64,000 bases of DNA from Solibacillus sp. FSL H8-0538 (GCF_038003525.1 NZ_JBBOPI010000001.1:1665001-1729000); one strand, 5' to 3'. Shown: positions 1-8,418, numbered from the stretch's first letter. The notes: generated by a model from the letters alone, not told the origin. Program-made: numbers and translations.

Positions 1-408
1 ACTGTAGTAGCAACATTATTCAATGATTACCGCCAGTTTTATGAGCAGAAAAGTGATCTGGAGGCAGCAGAGGCATTAATTTTGGCGCGTATGGAAAAAA
101 AGGAATCGGTCATTTATGTAGCGATGGAGGATGAGCGACCACTTGGTTTTGTCCAGCTCTATCCGACATTTTCTTCAGTGGGCATGCAACGCGCGTTTAT
201 TTTAAATGATCTCTTTGTCGCTCAGGATGCCCGCAAGCAAGGGGTGGCACATGCATTAATTGAGCAGTGCTATTCATACTGTGAGGAGAACAATGCCCGC
301 TATATTACACTAGAAACAGCGGAAACGAATATTAGTGCACAAAAGCTCTATGAAAAAATGGACATGGAGATGGATCTTAGCGTTAGACATTATAGTAAAT
401 ATTTCTGA
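1..408 (+). CDS. GNAT family N-acetyltransferase (5' truncated by window edge)
   Basis: The reading frame is open from base 1, so the true start lies upstream of the window and only the last 135 codons are seen. GNAT enzymes move an acetyl group from acetyl-CoA to an amine on a small molecule or protein. The visible part has the family's central strand (ILNDLFVAQDARKQGVAHAL), whose R-K-Q-G-V-A matches the acetyl-CoA pyrophosphate loop (Q/R-x-x-G-x-G/A), followed by a C-terminal strand-helix ending in the usual Y-E-K-M-x-M motif. The substrate cannot be inferred. It converges with the membrane protein gene on the other strand, 20 bp away. The family call is firm; the specific role is unknown. 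Confidence 0.9.
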   Translation, partial: TVVATLFNDYRQFYEQKSDLEAAEALILARMEKKESVIYVAMEDERPLGFVQLYPTFSSVGMQRAFILNDLFVAQDARKQGVAHALIEQCYSYCEENNARYITLETAETNISAQKLYEKMDMEMDLSVRHYSKYF

Positions 409-427
409 AAAAAACGCCAAAGTCATA

Positions 428-826
428 TTAAATGATTTTGGCGTATATGATCATGGTTATTGGTAACGAAATCGTAATGACACTCCCAATAACAATGACT
501 GTTTGGAAGGACGTTAAAACAAATCCGATAAATGAAAAATTAAAGCTAATTAATACCAATATCGTTGCAAACAAAACGAAATAATTAATGAACATCGCTT
601 TATAAATAATCGTTTTTGACCGCTCATCTTTCGGAAAAAGATGTGGAGCTAAATAGGCAAACATTAATTGGTTTAGGCCCAATGCAAGTAGCATAATGGA
701 ATGTGGATATCTGCCCGCCATCACATCCGAACTTATTGTATAAATTGCAATGGCTGTGCAAATAATCCCTGAAAATACATAGATAAACCGGTTTGTTTGG
801 GCTTCAGTTGAACGCTTCTTTGTCAT
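428..826 (-). CDS. Small multi-pass membrane protein paired with XRE regulator
   Basis: This 132-residue protein has about four hydrophobic helices: two near residues 15-55 and two in the C-terminal half. I place the start at the internal ATG at 826 rather than the longer frame reaching 877, because GGGAGAG lies just upstream and the regulator's stop codon sits one base before it (TAG-C-ATG), which implies translational coupling. Pairs of a short XRE repressor and a small membrane protein are common in Firmicutes. The membrane partner usually has no known function. No enzymatic motif is visible. Confidence 0.75.
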   Translation of the reverse strand: MTKKRSTEAQTNRFIYVFSGIICTAIAIYTISSDVMAGRYPHSIMLLALGLNQLMFAYLAPHLFPKDERSKTIIYKAMFINYFVLFATILVLISFNFSFIGFVLTSFQTVIVIGSVITISLPITMIIYAKII

Positions 827-827
827 G

Positions 828-1025
828 CTACTCTCCCTCATAAATAAAAATATCTTCAATTGTGCAATGAAAAACAAGCGCTAATTTAAACGCCAGCTGA
901 ATCGACGGATTGTAGCGTCCCTTCTCCAATGAAATGATCGTTTGCCGTGATACCCCGAGGTGTTCCGCAAGTTCATCCTGCGTAAAATCGTACTTCGCGC
1001 GTAAGTCTTTAATATTATTTTTCAA
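828..1025 (-). CDS. XRE-family helix-turn-helix transcriptional regulator
   Basis: This 65-residue protein is almost entirely a HTH_3 domain. The helix-turn-helix spans about residues 10-40 (TQDELAEHLGVSRQTIISLE), followed by the conserved KGRYNPSIQLAFKLA. The size and sequence fit the minimal YgzD/YozG-like regulators of Bacillus. It probably represses itself and the membrane protein translated right after it. An inverted repeat upstream at 1043-1074 is the obvious operator candidate. There is no ligand-binding domain, so any signal must come through oligomerisation or a partner, possibly the membrane protein. The family call is firm and the regulatory model is inferred. Confidence 0.88.
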   Translation of the reverse strand: MKNNIKDLRAKYDFTQDELAEHLGVSRQTIISLEKGRYNPSIQLAFKLALVFHCTIEDIFIYEGE

Positions 1026-1042
1026 TTTATCACCTACTAAAA

Positions 1043-1074
1043 GTAAAGTTAGCTTTACGTGTAGTTAACTTTAC
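1043..1074 (-). promoter_or_regulatory. Inverted-repeat operator candidate for the XRE regulator
   Basis: GTAAAGTTAGCT at 1043-1054 and its near-exact inverted copy at 1063-1074 (GTAAAGTTAACT on the minus strand) are separated by 8 bp, about 18 bp upstream of the regulator start. The left arm also forms a small palindrome with CTTTAC at 1053-1058. The location and symmetry fit an autoregulatory site. Binding is inferred. Confidence 0.5.
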
Positions 1075-1156
1075 ATTGGAAGTGTTTAGGAATCAAGTGT
1101 AATTTACAATTAATTTCCAAAAATCGGTATAATGACAATAAGGGAGTTGTTATTAC

Positions 1157-1867
1157 ATGAAAAAATTCTTTCTCTTTGCATGTATGTTGTTTTTTCTTGT
1201 TGGCTGTTCTGAAAAAATGACGAACGTATTGAAGAGCTGCCCAGATGCAGAAATAGATTGGGTGGATGTGTTAATGATTGGTGAAATCCAGTATGAGCAT
1301 CATTATCCTGACAGAGCGGATGAAGCAGCACCAGTAGTGATAGAAGCGGGGAATGAAATCGGCCGTGTGACATATCGAATGGCGGATCGTGCATGTAGTA
1401 ATCACAAGATGAAAAACGGAGACGCTACGTTTTTAACAGAAGGTACACCAATTTTTGAGGTGAACGGCTACCCAGCAAGTTTACTTGTATCAGCAAATAA
1501 CAAAGTTTATGTAGCTACGCACAATCAGAATGCTGAATCGGCTAGTGACTTATATCCCTTCAAAAACCTTGTAAGTAATATATATTTCCAAAGCTTAGAG
1601 GACGGTAGCCGAATTTTTACATTCCCGGAAAGTGCGAAAGAGCAATTTATAGATGCATGGGATGAATTAGCACTAGAAGACCGTGAAGAGTTAATTAACA
1701 AGGGACAACTCGAAGGAACACGTGTATTTCTAGCGTTTGAGCTACACAACGGAGTGACGTTTAGACAGCTATACTGGGCGGATACGAATACCTTTCACAC
1801 TGGGGTCATTGGTAATAAGCATCTAAAGGATATTATTACGCAAGAATTAAACAACATGAAAAAGTAA
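1157..1867 (+). CDS. Putative lipoprotein of unknown function
   Basis: This 236-residue protein begins with a short charged n-region, a hydrophobic stretch and a lipobox (F-L-V-G-C, Cys17), so it should be lipidated and held on the outer face of the membrane. The mature part is soluble and rich in acidic residues, with no domain I recognise. Cysteines 28, 74 or nearby could form a disulfide, but this is not established. The ribosome binding site is AAGGGAG. The gene lies 49 bp upstream of the serine hydrolase gene in the same direction and may be cotranscribed with it, since I see no terminator between them. Confidence 0.75.
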   Translation: MKKFFLFACMLFFLVGCSEKMTNVLKSCPDAEIDWVDVLMIGEIQYEHHYPDRADEAAPVVIEAGNEIGRVTYRMADRACSNHKMKNGDATFLTEGTPIFEVNGYPASLLVSANNKVYVATHNQNAESASDLYPFKNLVSNIYFQSLEDGSRIFTFPESAKEQFIDAWDELALEDREELINKGQLEGTRVFLAFELHNGVTFRQLYWADTNTFHTGVIGNKHLKDIITQELNNMKK

Positions 1868-1916
1868 AGGCCTGTCAAAACGGTGAATTTTGCTCGAAAT
1901 ATGAGGGAGAGATTAT

Positions 1917-3764
1917 ATGAGAAAAATAACGTTCATTATGTTATTTGTGATGTTGTTTTGCAATGTACCAGCTGTTTTGGCCATGCAGGCAAGGACACCT
2001 TCAGGGATTCCTTATACTGAACTAATAGAGCATGTGGATGAATATGCAGCCAAATATATTGGTACAACAACAGCTGGAGCATCAGTATTGATGGTGAAAG
2101 ATGGAGAAATTATTTTGAATACGTCCTATGGCTATGCGGATGTCGAAAATAAAGTGAAAATTACACCCGAAACAGTTTTTGAATGGGGTTCTGTCACGAA
2201 GCTCCTTGTCTGGACGAGTGTGATGCAGCTTGTCGAGCAAGGGAAACTAGATTTAGAGGAAGATATTCGCGCCTATTTACCAGATGGATTTTTCACAAAA
2301 TTGCACTATGATAAGCCCATTACCATGCTAAACCTCATGCACCACAATGCTGGTTGGGAGGATAAATATACAGACTTATTCTATTTATCAGCGGAGGATT
2401 TAAAACCTTTGGAGGAAATGCTGCATATTGCCGAACCGTATCAGGTACACGAACCAGGAGAGGTTGTCGCCTATTCGAACTATGGGGTGGCACTAGCAGG
2501 GTATATTGTGGAACAGCTCTCGGGTCAACCGTATTATGACTATGTAAATAAACATATATTTAATGTTTTGGAGATGACGGATACAACGATTCATCCTTCA
2601 CAAAAAGATAATATTAAAGTAGCCACCAAAAGAGAAGAAATTTATGGGTATCGTGTCGATAGCAAGGAGGAATTTAGCGTTTCGAAAAATGAACGTGCTT
2701 ATATTGGTTTGTATCCTGCAGGTAGTGCCATCAGTACAATAGAAGATGCGTCAAAATTTATGTTGGCACTAATGCCGGAAGCGGGTACAAAGAGCCCTTT
2801 ATTTCAAAACAAAAGCACCTTAGATGAAATGCTCACTACTAGTGATTTCTACGGGAATGGCTTGCCACGAAATGCGCATGGATTTTGGGAAGGTATGTAT
2901 GCAGTAGATGTGTTAGAACATGCAGGGAATACGGATAGTTTTTCAAGTAACTTTACTTTTTCAGTGGATGAGAATTTGGGCGTTATTGTGATGACAAATC
3001 AAATGGGCGAAGCAGGGTTAAGTTATGGATTACCAACACTTTTGTATGGTGAGTATACAACACCGAATGGCAATCAAGTGCTTCCAGATACGCAGGTGAT
3101 TGAAGGGAATTACAGTGTAGCAAGACAAACATATAAAGGTTTCACAAAGTTGTACGGTTTGCTGACGATGTGGAAAATTCAAGCAGAAGATTCTAATGCT
3201 TTTAATGTTTTTGGGATGACTTTTGAACAAGTCTCCCCTTACATTTATCAATCTTCGAATGAATATAATTTATACCTTCATTTTATAATGAATGACAGTA
3301 AAGCGGAGATGGTATCAATGCCGACAAGTGATCTTCTACCTGTATCAAGGAATACGAGCATCTTTAGCGTTCTTAGTGTAATCGCGTTGTCTATAAGTGT
3401 CCTGTATACTTTAATTACTTTACTAATCATGTTAATAAATGCTATAAAAAATCGGTTCAAAAAAGTTGATATTACTGTGATGAAGGAGTGGCAAATGCTT
3501 TTTACTTTAGCTGGTCTCGTTCCGCTTGTTAATTTCATCATGCTTGCTAACAGAACATTAAATTATGCTTCCTATGCAACGCTTAAAATTCATTTTTGGG
3601 TGAATTACGCTTATATCGCCGTAGTGGTAATTAGTCTTTTTGCGATTATGGTGCAATGGAAGAAAACAAAGACTACGCGTAGACAGAAATTCGGTACTGT
3701 ACTTTCTTGTGTTTCGGCACTACTCCTTGTAGCTTTAATTATCGGTTGGGAGCTTTACTATTAG
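1917..3764 (+). CDS. Membrane-anchored serine hydrolase, beta-lactamase/PBP4*-like
   Basis: This 615-residue protein has an N-terminal signal peptide (about residues 1-22) and a beta-lactamase-type catalytic domain acting outside the cell on peptidoglycan peptides, D-amino-acid esters or similar substrates. Visible motifs are the S-x-x-K nucleophile (Ser92-Val-Thr-Lys95), the Y-x-N equivalent (Tyr186-Ser-Asn188) and an H-x-G motif (His-Ala-Gly, near residue 340). After the hydrolase domain and a linker, residues about 475-615 carry four or five hydrophobic helices, so the enzyme is held in the membrane at its C-terminal end. This layout resembles the FmtA/Pbp-related class C serine hydrolases of Bacillus. 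It is probably not a true beta-lactamase, and the substrate is unknown. Confidence 0.88.
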   Translation: MRKITFIMLFVMLFCNVPAVLAMQARTPSGIPYTELIEHVDEYAAKYIGTTTAGASVLMVKDGEIILNTSYGYADVENKVKITPETVFEWGSVTKLLVWTSVMQLVEQGKLDLEEDIRAYLPDGFFTKLHYDKPITMLNLMHHNAGWEDKYTDLFYLSAEDLKPLEEMLHIAEPYQVHEPGEVVAYSNYGVALAGYIVEQLSGQPYYDYVNKHIFNVLEMTDTTIHPSQKDNIKVATKREEIYGYRVDSKEEFSVSKNERAYIGLYPAGSAISTIEDASKFMLALMPEAGTKSPLFQNKSTLDEMLTTSDFYGNGLPRNAHGFWEGMYAVDVLEHAGNTDSFSSNFTFSVDENLGVIVMTNQMGEAGLSYGLPTLLYGEYTTPNGNQVLPDTQVIEGNYSVARQTYKGFTKLYGLLTMWKIQAEDSNAFNVFGMTFEQVSPYIYQSSNEYNLYLHFIMNDSKAEMVSMPTSDLLPVSRNTSIFSVLSVIALSISVLYTLITLLIMLINAIKNRFKKVDITVMKEWQMLFTLAGLVPLVNFIMLANRTLNYASYATLKIHFWVNYAYIAVVVISLFAIMVQWKKTKTTRRQKFGTVLSCVSALLLVALIIGWELYY

Positions 3765-3862
3765 AGAAGTTTTAGTTGATGATTGGAAATTCCATCAAGG
3801 TGAAAATATATTTACGTTCCGATATAATAACAGTTCTAGGGCAGTAGTAGAAAGGGGACAAA

Positions 3863-4141
3863 ATGGAAGGATTTGAAATTCCCATTTTTATTAGCTTGAT
3901 AGTTGCTGTATTTTTAGTTCTAATTTTGATGCTTTTGGAAAGAAATAAATATGGGAAATACATTAGTAGAGTGATAATTGGGTTATTGTTGTTTAGTATA
4001 GGTACGATTGTTGTTAGCTTATTTATTGGTGGTTGGACTGGAATGGGATATGGCATAATGGGTCTTTTCATCCTTATTGGTACAATTTTAGGTAGTGTCA
4101 TATTTGGTTTAACAAAATGGCTCTTAAAACGAGGGCACTGA
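3863..4141 (+). CDS. Small membrane protein, YesK-like
   Basis: This 92-residue protein has three hydrophobic helices (about residues 5-24, 35-55 and 62-85) and a basic C-terminus (K-W-L-L-K-R-G-H). A good ribosome binding site (AAAGGGGAC) precedes the ATG. The helix spacing and glycine-rich third helix resemble the YesK family of small Bacillus membrane proteins, but I recognise this only loosely. A strong terminator follows at once. No function can be assigned. Confidence 0.6.
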   Translation: MEGFEIPIFISLIVAVFLVLILMLLERNKYGKYISRVIIGLLLFSIGTIVVSLFIGGWTGMGYGIMGLFILIGTILGSVIFGLTKWLLKRGH

Positions 4142-4161
4142 AAAATTCTATTAAGTAGTTT

Positions 4162-4208
4162 AGCCAGTTCTTGGGCGATGTGTCGTTTAAGAACTGGCTT
4201 TTTTTGTT
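4162..4208 (+). terminator. Intrinsic terminator
   Basis: The 10-bp arms AGCCAGTTCT (4162-4171) and AGAACTGGCT (4190-4199) pair perfectly and are followed by a T-run. It ends the small membrane protein transcript. Confidence 0.9.
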
Positions 4209-4315
4209 TTTTGTAGCCCGTTAAAATGCACCATTGAAATTTATTCAATAGCTCAACTTAACTGAACTACAAAACAATGCTCTAATCGGTAATTTTTATG
4301 GGTTATACTAATAAT

Positions 4316-4342
4316 TGGAACTTTTAACCAAGTTATTTCGTA
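4316..4342 (+). promoter_or_regulatory. ECF-sigma-type promoter upstream of amj
   Basis: TGGAAC at 4316-4321 and CGTA at 4339-4342 are separated by 17 bp. This closely resembles the Bacillus SigW/SigM consensus (TGAAAC, about 16 bp, CGTA/CGTC) and lies 45 bp before the amj start. In B. subtilis amj is induced through SigM (established knowledge). Its use here is inferred. Confidence 0.5.
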
Positions 4343-4386
4343 GTAATAAGTACTATTAAAATAAAAATAAAGTAGGTCATGCCATT

Positions 4387-5202
4387 TTGGGATTTTTTAC
4401 AGGTCAATTATTGGTGATTGCATTATTCATACTAATCATACATTCCATTGAAACTCTAGCTTATTCCGTAAGACTATCTGGGGCGCGAGTGAAATTATTA
4501 GCTTCAGCCTTGTCATTGTTTAATTTGATGGTCATGATTTCGAGGCTGGCGAATATGATGCAGCAGCCTTTTACCGGCAGTTTAATTGATAATGCGCCAA
4601 AAGAAAACGCATTGGAATTTGTAGAAAACCAGTATCGAATTTTAATTGGATCAGCTACATTGGGAACAGTGCTTGGGTTACTGTTACTCCCAACTTTTAT
4701 TGCTATTTTTTCGAGGGCGATTATTCATTTATCAGAAGAACGCGGCTCTATTCCTGCATTAGTGAAAAAAGGGTTTACATGGGAATATATAAAACGTGCG
4801 AAGAAGCATATTCATTTGCCGAGACTTTCGTATTTAAAGGATATGAGTTGGAGAGATATACCAGTAAAATTATTCTGCATTAATATACTAATTACAGCTA
4901 TTTATACAATTGGTGTTTTAGCCGCGATCTATGCAGCCTTGTTGGTACCAGAAAGAGCAACAACCGCTGTGATGGCGTCAGGATTAGTGAATGGGATTGC
5001 TACAATATTATTAATTATTTTTATAGATCCTAAGCTCTCAATACTTGCCGATGATGTGATCAATCAAAAGGGGAGCTACTTTAGTCTAAAAAGTGCCTCT
5101 ATTATGATGGTGACGTCGCGTTTGTTGGGAACGCTATTAGCTCAAGCATTATTTATCCCAGGCGCAAAGTATATTGCCTGGCTAACACAATTCATAGTGT
5201 AG
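4387..5202 (+). CDS. amj: Lipid II flippase Amj
   Basis: This 271-residue integral membrane protein matches the Amj (YdaH, DUF2837) family in length and sequence, including the N-terminal helix with H-S-I-E-T-L-A-Y-S-V-R and the conserved Q-Q-P-F-T-G-S-L-I-D segment around residue 58. Amj moves the peptidoglycan precursor lipid II across the membrane and can replace MurJ in B. subtilis. About six to seven hydrophobic helices are visible. The start is TTG at 4387, after AGTAGGT; the nearby ATG at 4379 is out of frame. An ECF-type promoter lies upstream, fitting the known envelope-stress induction of amj. It is a single-gene unit as far as I can see. Confidence 0.9.
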   Translation: MGFFTGQLLVIALFILIIHSIETLAYSVRLSGARVKLLASALSLFNLMVMISRLANMMQQPFTGSLIDNAPKENALEFVENQYRILIGSATLGTVLGLLLLPTFIAIFSRAIIHLSEERGSIPALVKKGFTWEYIKRAKKHIHLPRLSYLKDMSWRDIPVKLFCINILITAIYTIGVLAAIYAALLVPERATTAVMASGLVNGIATILLIIFIDPKLSILADDVINQKGSYFSLKSASIMMVTSRLLGTLLAQALFIPGAKYIAWLTQFIV

Positions 5203-5314
5203 ATATGTAAGGAAATGGAGTTTTAAAATATGGAATGTGTATTTTTAACTTAAGAGCAAGGGCATTTTACTACAATAATAACGTCAAGAAGATTAATATT
5301 TTGGAGGGCATATC

Positions 5315-6091
5315 ATGAAAAGTATTTGGCAAGAAGACAATGATTATTACAAGCTGGAACCGTTATTAAATGCAATGGTAGCTAGTGCAGAAGAAAAACT
5401 GAATGTGAAATTACCTAATTCATACATAAAGATTCTTAAACAACAGAACGGTGGTTGTATTAAATATGATGCTTACCCATCTACAGTTCCAACCTCGTGG
5501 GCGGATGACCATGTTCACATAAATCATAATTTAGGCATAGGTGAAAAAAACAGCATATTAGAAAGCGAGTATCTCATACAAGAATGGGAGTTACCGAGAA
5601 ATATAGTCTTACTATCTGGTGATGGGCATTCATGGATTGCTTTAGATTATCGAAAAACCAATGAAAATCCTCAAGTGATTTACATTGATTGTGAAGCGAA
5701 TCAACAAGTAAAGTTAGCAAACTCTTTTGATGAATTTTTGCAAGGCTTATATGTAGCAGCAGAAATTGTTGAAGAGAATGGCGAAGTTTATGTTGAAAGG
5801 GAATGGACTCAAGAAGAAGTTGAGATAGCATTATCATCAAACGATAATGAAAAGATTATTAGAGCTTTTAACTATCTCTATGCCAATCCAAATATTAATG
5901 ACTATTCACCTGTTGTTGAACACGGCTTACTGGACCTTCTGCAACATGCTGATGAAAAAATAAAAATGATAGCAGCCACATATGCAACTCATTTCAATGA
6001 AAAAAAGCAATTGTCTTCGGAATTTGTTGGAAAAATGATTGCAATCCTTCGAAGTGATGTGGAGTTAGAAGGTTATTTACCAATGTTTTGA
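5315..6091 (+). CDS. SMI1/KNR4 (SUKH) domain protein with helical C-terminal extension
   Basis: The first about 150 residues of this 258-residue protein form a SUKH (SMI1/KNR4) domain: the early E-E-K-L-N-V-K-L-P-N-S-Y segment, the N-G-G turn and the W-I-A-L-D-Y-R strand are typical. SUKH proteins often act as immunity proteins to nuclease and other polymorphic toxins, but housekeeping members exist. The remaining about 100 residues are predicted helical and could be a short HEAT-like repeat unit. No toxin gene is adjacent, so an immunity role is unproven. The ribosome binding site is TTGGAGGGC. The call is firm at domain level only. Confidence 0.82.
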   Translation: MKSIWQEDNDYYKLEPLLNAMVASAEEKLNVKLPNSYIKILKQQNGGCIKYDAYPSTVPTSWADDHVHINHNLGIGEKNSILESEYLIQEWELPRNIVLLSGDGHSWIALDYRKTNENPQVIYIDCEANQQVKLANSFDEFLQGLYVAAEIVEENGEVYVEREWTQEEVEIALSSNDNEKIIRAFNYLYANPNINDYSPVVEHGLLDLLQHADEKIKMIAATYATHFNEKKQLSSEFVGKMIAILRSDVELEGYLPMF

Positions 6092-6200
6092 AGATAAAAA
6101 ATTCGTTAACGCAGAGTTGTATTTCCTGCTGTAATCGCCTAACAATTATAAATTCTGACATCCTATGAAATTATGAATTTTAATTAACTGAAAAAAGTGG

Positions 6201-6229
6201 TTGACTAAATTTTCCTATGCACATATACT
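6201..6229 (+). promoter_or_regulatory. SigA-type promoter of PadR/ABC operon
   Basis: TTGACT at 6201-6206 and TATACT at 6224-6229 are separated by 17 bp. Each element has one mismatch to consensus. The promoter should drive the ABC exporter genes and padR. Confidence 0.7.
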
Positions 6230-6255
6230 CAACGTTAAGTATATAATATTGAGTA
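6226..6255 (+). promoter_or_regulatory. Operator candidate overlapping the -10 element
   Basis: TACTCAA (6226-6232) and TTGAGTA (6249-6255) form a perfect 7-bp inverted repeat covering the -10 box and the likely transcription start. A related sequence in opposite orientation lies at 6311-6338. Both share TCAAT and AACGTTRA blocks at similar spacing. They are the best candidates for binding by the PadR protein encoded at the end of the operon. Confidence 0.5.
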
Positions 6256-6310
6256 AGTGAAGGCTGTTGAAAACATCTCGTATTTAGAGTGTTTTATTTT
6301 TTACACCAAT

Positions 6311-6338
6311 AATCAATGTTGAATATATAACGTTAATC
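6311..6338 (+). promoter_or_regulatory. Second operator-like copy, downstream of the promoter
   Basis: The stretch contains TCAATGTTGAATATATAACG, similar to the reverse complement of the sequence at the promoter. It lies just upstream of the GGGGGTAGG ribosome binding site. A roadblock or looping role is possible but inferred. Confidence 0.35.
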
Positions 6339-6355
6339 AAATAGGGGGTAGGAAA

Positions 6356-7066
6356 TTGAGGAATTGTTTAATTCATGTGAAGGATCTAGAAAAAAGTTTC
6401 GGTGCTAAAAAAGCTGTCGACAATATTTCATTTCAAATTTATGAAGGAGAAGTCGTTGTAATTATTGGTCCGAACGGTGCAGGGAAAACAACTACACTGA
6501 ATATGATTTTAGGATTAGAGCAGAAAACAACAGGTGAAATTAATTTCTGGACTGAACACTACAAATCGTTAATCGGTGTGCAGCTTCAATCTACACCATT
6601 TTTCCCCGATTTAACCGCAAAGGAAAATTTACAACTATTTGCTTGCTTTTATCGGAAAAAATTAACTAAAGAAGAAATAACGGCACTCTTTCAGTTATGT
6701 TCACTAGCGGATGTTCAGAATACGGAAGTAACGAAGCTTTCGGGTGGGCAACAAAAGAGGCTTTCTATCGCTTTAGCAATCGTGCACCAGCCATCGCTTA
6801 TTTTTCTGGATGAACCAACAGCCGCGCTTGATCCACGCTCAAGACAGGAAATTCATCAAACAATAGTAAACATTAAAAACGAAGGGAAAACGGTTGTTTT
6901 AACATCTCATGATATGGATGAGGCAAGTAAACTAGCAGATCGCGTGCTGTTCTTTTATAAAGGAGCCATTATTGCGGAAGGCTCGATTGATGAACTATTC
7001 GACAAATATGACATGAACAATTTAGAGGAGCTGTATATGTTTTTAACGAAGGAGGAATTGAATTGA
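6356..7066 (+). CDS. ABC transporter ATP-binding protein
   Basis: This 236-residue nucleotide-binding subunit has Walker A (GPNGAGKTT, about residues 38-46), the Q-loop, the signature LSGGQQKR (about residues 128-135), Walker B (LIFLDEP) and the H-loop (S-H-D). It should power the permease encoded next, with which it overlaps by 4 bp. The start is TTG, preceded by GGGGGTAGG. The three-gene layout of ATPase, ABC-2 permease and PadR regulator is typical of small drug or peptide exporters in Firmicutes. The substrate is unknown. Confidence 0.92.
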   Translation: MRNCLIHVKDLEKSFGAKKAVDNISFQIYEGEVVVIIGPNGAGKTTTLNMILGLEQKTTGEINFWTEHYKSLIGVQLQSTPFFPDLTAKENLQLFACFYRKKLTKEEITALFQLCSLADVQNTEVTKLSGGQQKRLSIALAIVHQPSLIFLDEPTAALDPRSRQEIHQTIVNIKNEGKTVVLTSHDMDEASKLADRVLFFYKGAIIAEGSIDELFDKYDMNNLEELYMFLTKEELN

Positions 7067-7818
7067 CAACGATTTTTACATTGATGTTGAAGCATACTTT
7101 ATCCGATAAAATCTCGCTTTTTTACGCGATTTTATTTCCTTTAGGAATGATGGCCGGGATTAGCTATTTCGTTGATTCTCAAGACTATTTGCCGTTCCTT
7201 CTAACTGGGATAATAAGTATGAGTATTTTGTTTTGGAGTATGCAAGGTTTAGCTTTTCAAATTTATCGTCAAAAAAGTAAAGGTGTTTATCAGCTATTAA
7301 AAATTACACCGATGAAATTAACTGAATTCATCGCGATTATGATGATTGTTAGAACGCTCGTCGCCTTTGTAATTAACATACTACTTTTAGTAGGAGGATT
7401 CTATTTCTTTAATATTAACTTTACGGCTATGTCCGTCATTCAATGTGCAGGGATTATACTTGCGTCATCTCTATGTTTCTCAGCAATCGGCTTCTTCATA
7501 AGCAACGTTGCGAAAAATGAAGGTCAAATTAATGCATTTAGTAATATTTTATTTCTACCAATGATTTTCTGCACTGAAGCATTTTATTCTCTCCAATCGG
7601 TACCTAACTGGATCAATGCTATTGGAAAGTGCCTCCCATTTCATTACGTTATAACATCATTTCGAGCAGCTATTGGGGTCCAAGATGGTTCAGTATTAAT
7701 AGCTATTACAATTATTTTAGGCTTTACAATATTGTTTTTTATACTTACTTTATTTACCTCGGTAAACAAAAATCCATTTATTCACAGAGAAAAGTTGCTT
7801 TCGAAAAATAACATATGA
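7063..7818 (+). CDS. ABC-2 type transporter permease
   Basis: This 251-residue membrane protein has six hydrophobic helices in the ABC-2 pattern, with the conserved P-x-W-I-N-x-I-x-K-x-L-P-F-H-Y segment before the last helices, as in NatB/YadH-type exporters. The TTG start lies inside the upstream gene's stop (TTGA), so the two subunits are translationally coupled. It should form a homodimeric channel with the ATPase. Export of a toxic compound is likely from the PadR link, but no substrate can be named. Confidence 0.9.
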   Translation: MTTIFTLMLKHTLSDKISLFYAILFPLGMMAGISYFVDSQDYLPFLLTGIISMSILFWSMQGLAFQIYRQKSKGVYQLLKITPMKLTEFIAIMMIVRTLVAFVINILLLVGGFYFFNINFTAMSVIQCAGIILASSLCFSAIGFFISNVAKNEGQINAFSNILFLPMIFCTEAFYSLQSVPNWINAIGKCLPFHYVITSFRAAIGVQDGSVLIAITIILGFTILFFILTLFTSVNKNPFIHREKLLSKNNI

Positions 7819-7867
7819 TACAGTAAATAAATAGTCAAACTTATATGTTCAAAGTTGAGGTAAGCAC

Positions 7868-8416
7868 ATGACAAGATTAATGGTACTAGGGCTATTGCGT
7901 TTAAAACCAATGTCTGGATATGAAATTCAACAAATTCTTCATACGAATCAAAGTGATCAATGGGCGGGTATTCTCCCTGGTTCGATTTATCATGCACTAA
8001 AGAAAATGAATACGGAAGGCTTAGTTAAAATTGCTTCAATTGAGTCAACAGGTAATCGTTCAAAGGCCATCTATGAAATAACAGAGAATGGTGATAAAGA
8101 GTACTATACATTACTTCTTGAATCTTTTTCTACATCTTCAATTATGCTGCCAACAAGTTTATATACGGGGCTTTCGATGCTTAGCTTGCCAAATCCTGAC
8201 TTAAAGAAAAAAGATATTTTGAACAATGTTGTTCTTCAAAGAGAAAATTTAGAAAAGCAATTTGCTAATTTAGTAATAGGTTTGGAAGAAAAACAAAAGC
8301 ATTTAAAGCAAAACAATCCATTTTATAACTTAACGTATAAAAATATTAAGCAACAGTTCACTTTGCAAATGGATTGCTTAAAAGAATTAGAAGAGCTCTT
8401 AAATAACGAATTATAA
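7868..8416 (+). CDS. PadR family transcriptional regulator
   Basis: This 182-residue protein has an N-terminal PadR winged-helix domain (about residues 1-85: L-G-L-L-R-L-K-P-M-S-G-Y-E-I, then G-S-I-Y-H-A-L and the wing Y-E-I-T-E-N-G). A helical C-terminal part follows, likely for dimerisation. PadR proteins normally repress neighbouring transporter genes until a toxic ligand binds. It ends the ABC exporter operon, 49 bp after the permease, and probably controls it through the repeats at 6226-6338. A terminator follows directly. Confidence 0.92.
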   Translation: MTRLMVLGLLRLKPMSGYEIQQILHTNQSDQWAGILPGSIYHALKKMNTEGLVKIASIESTGNRSKAIYEITENGDKEYYTLLLESFSTSSIMLPTSLYTGLSMLSLPNPDLKKKDILNNVVLQRENLEKQFANLVIGLEEKQKHLKQNNPFYNLTYKNIKQQFTLQMDCLKELEELLNNEL

Positions 8417-8418
8417 TA

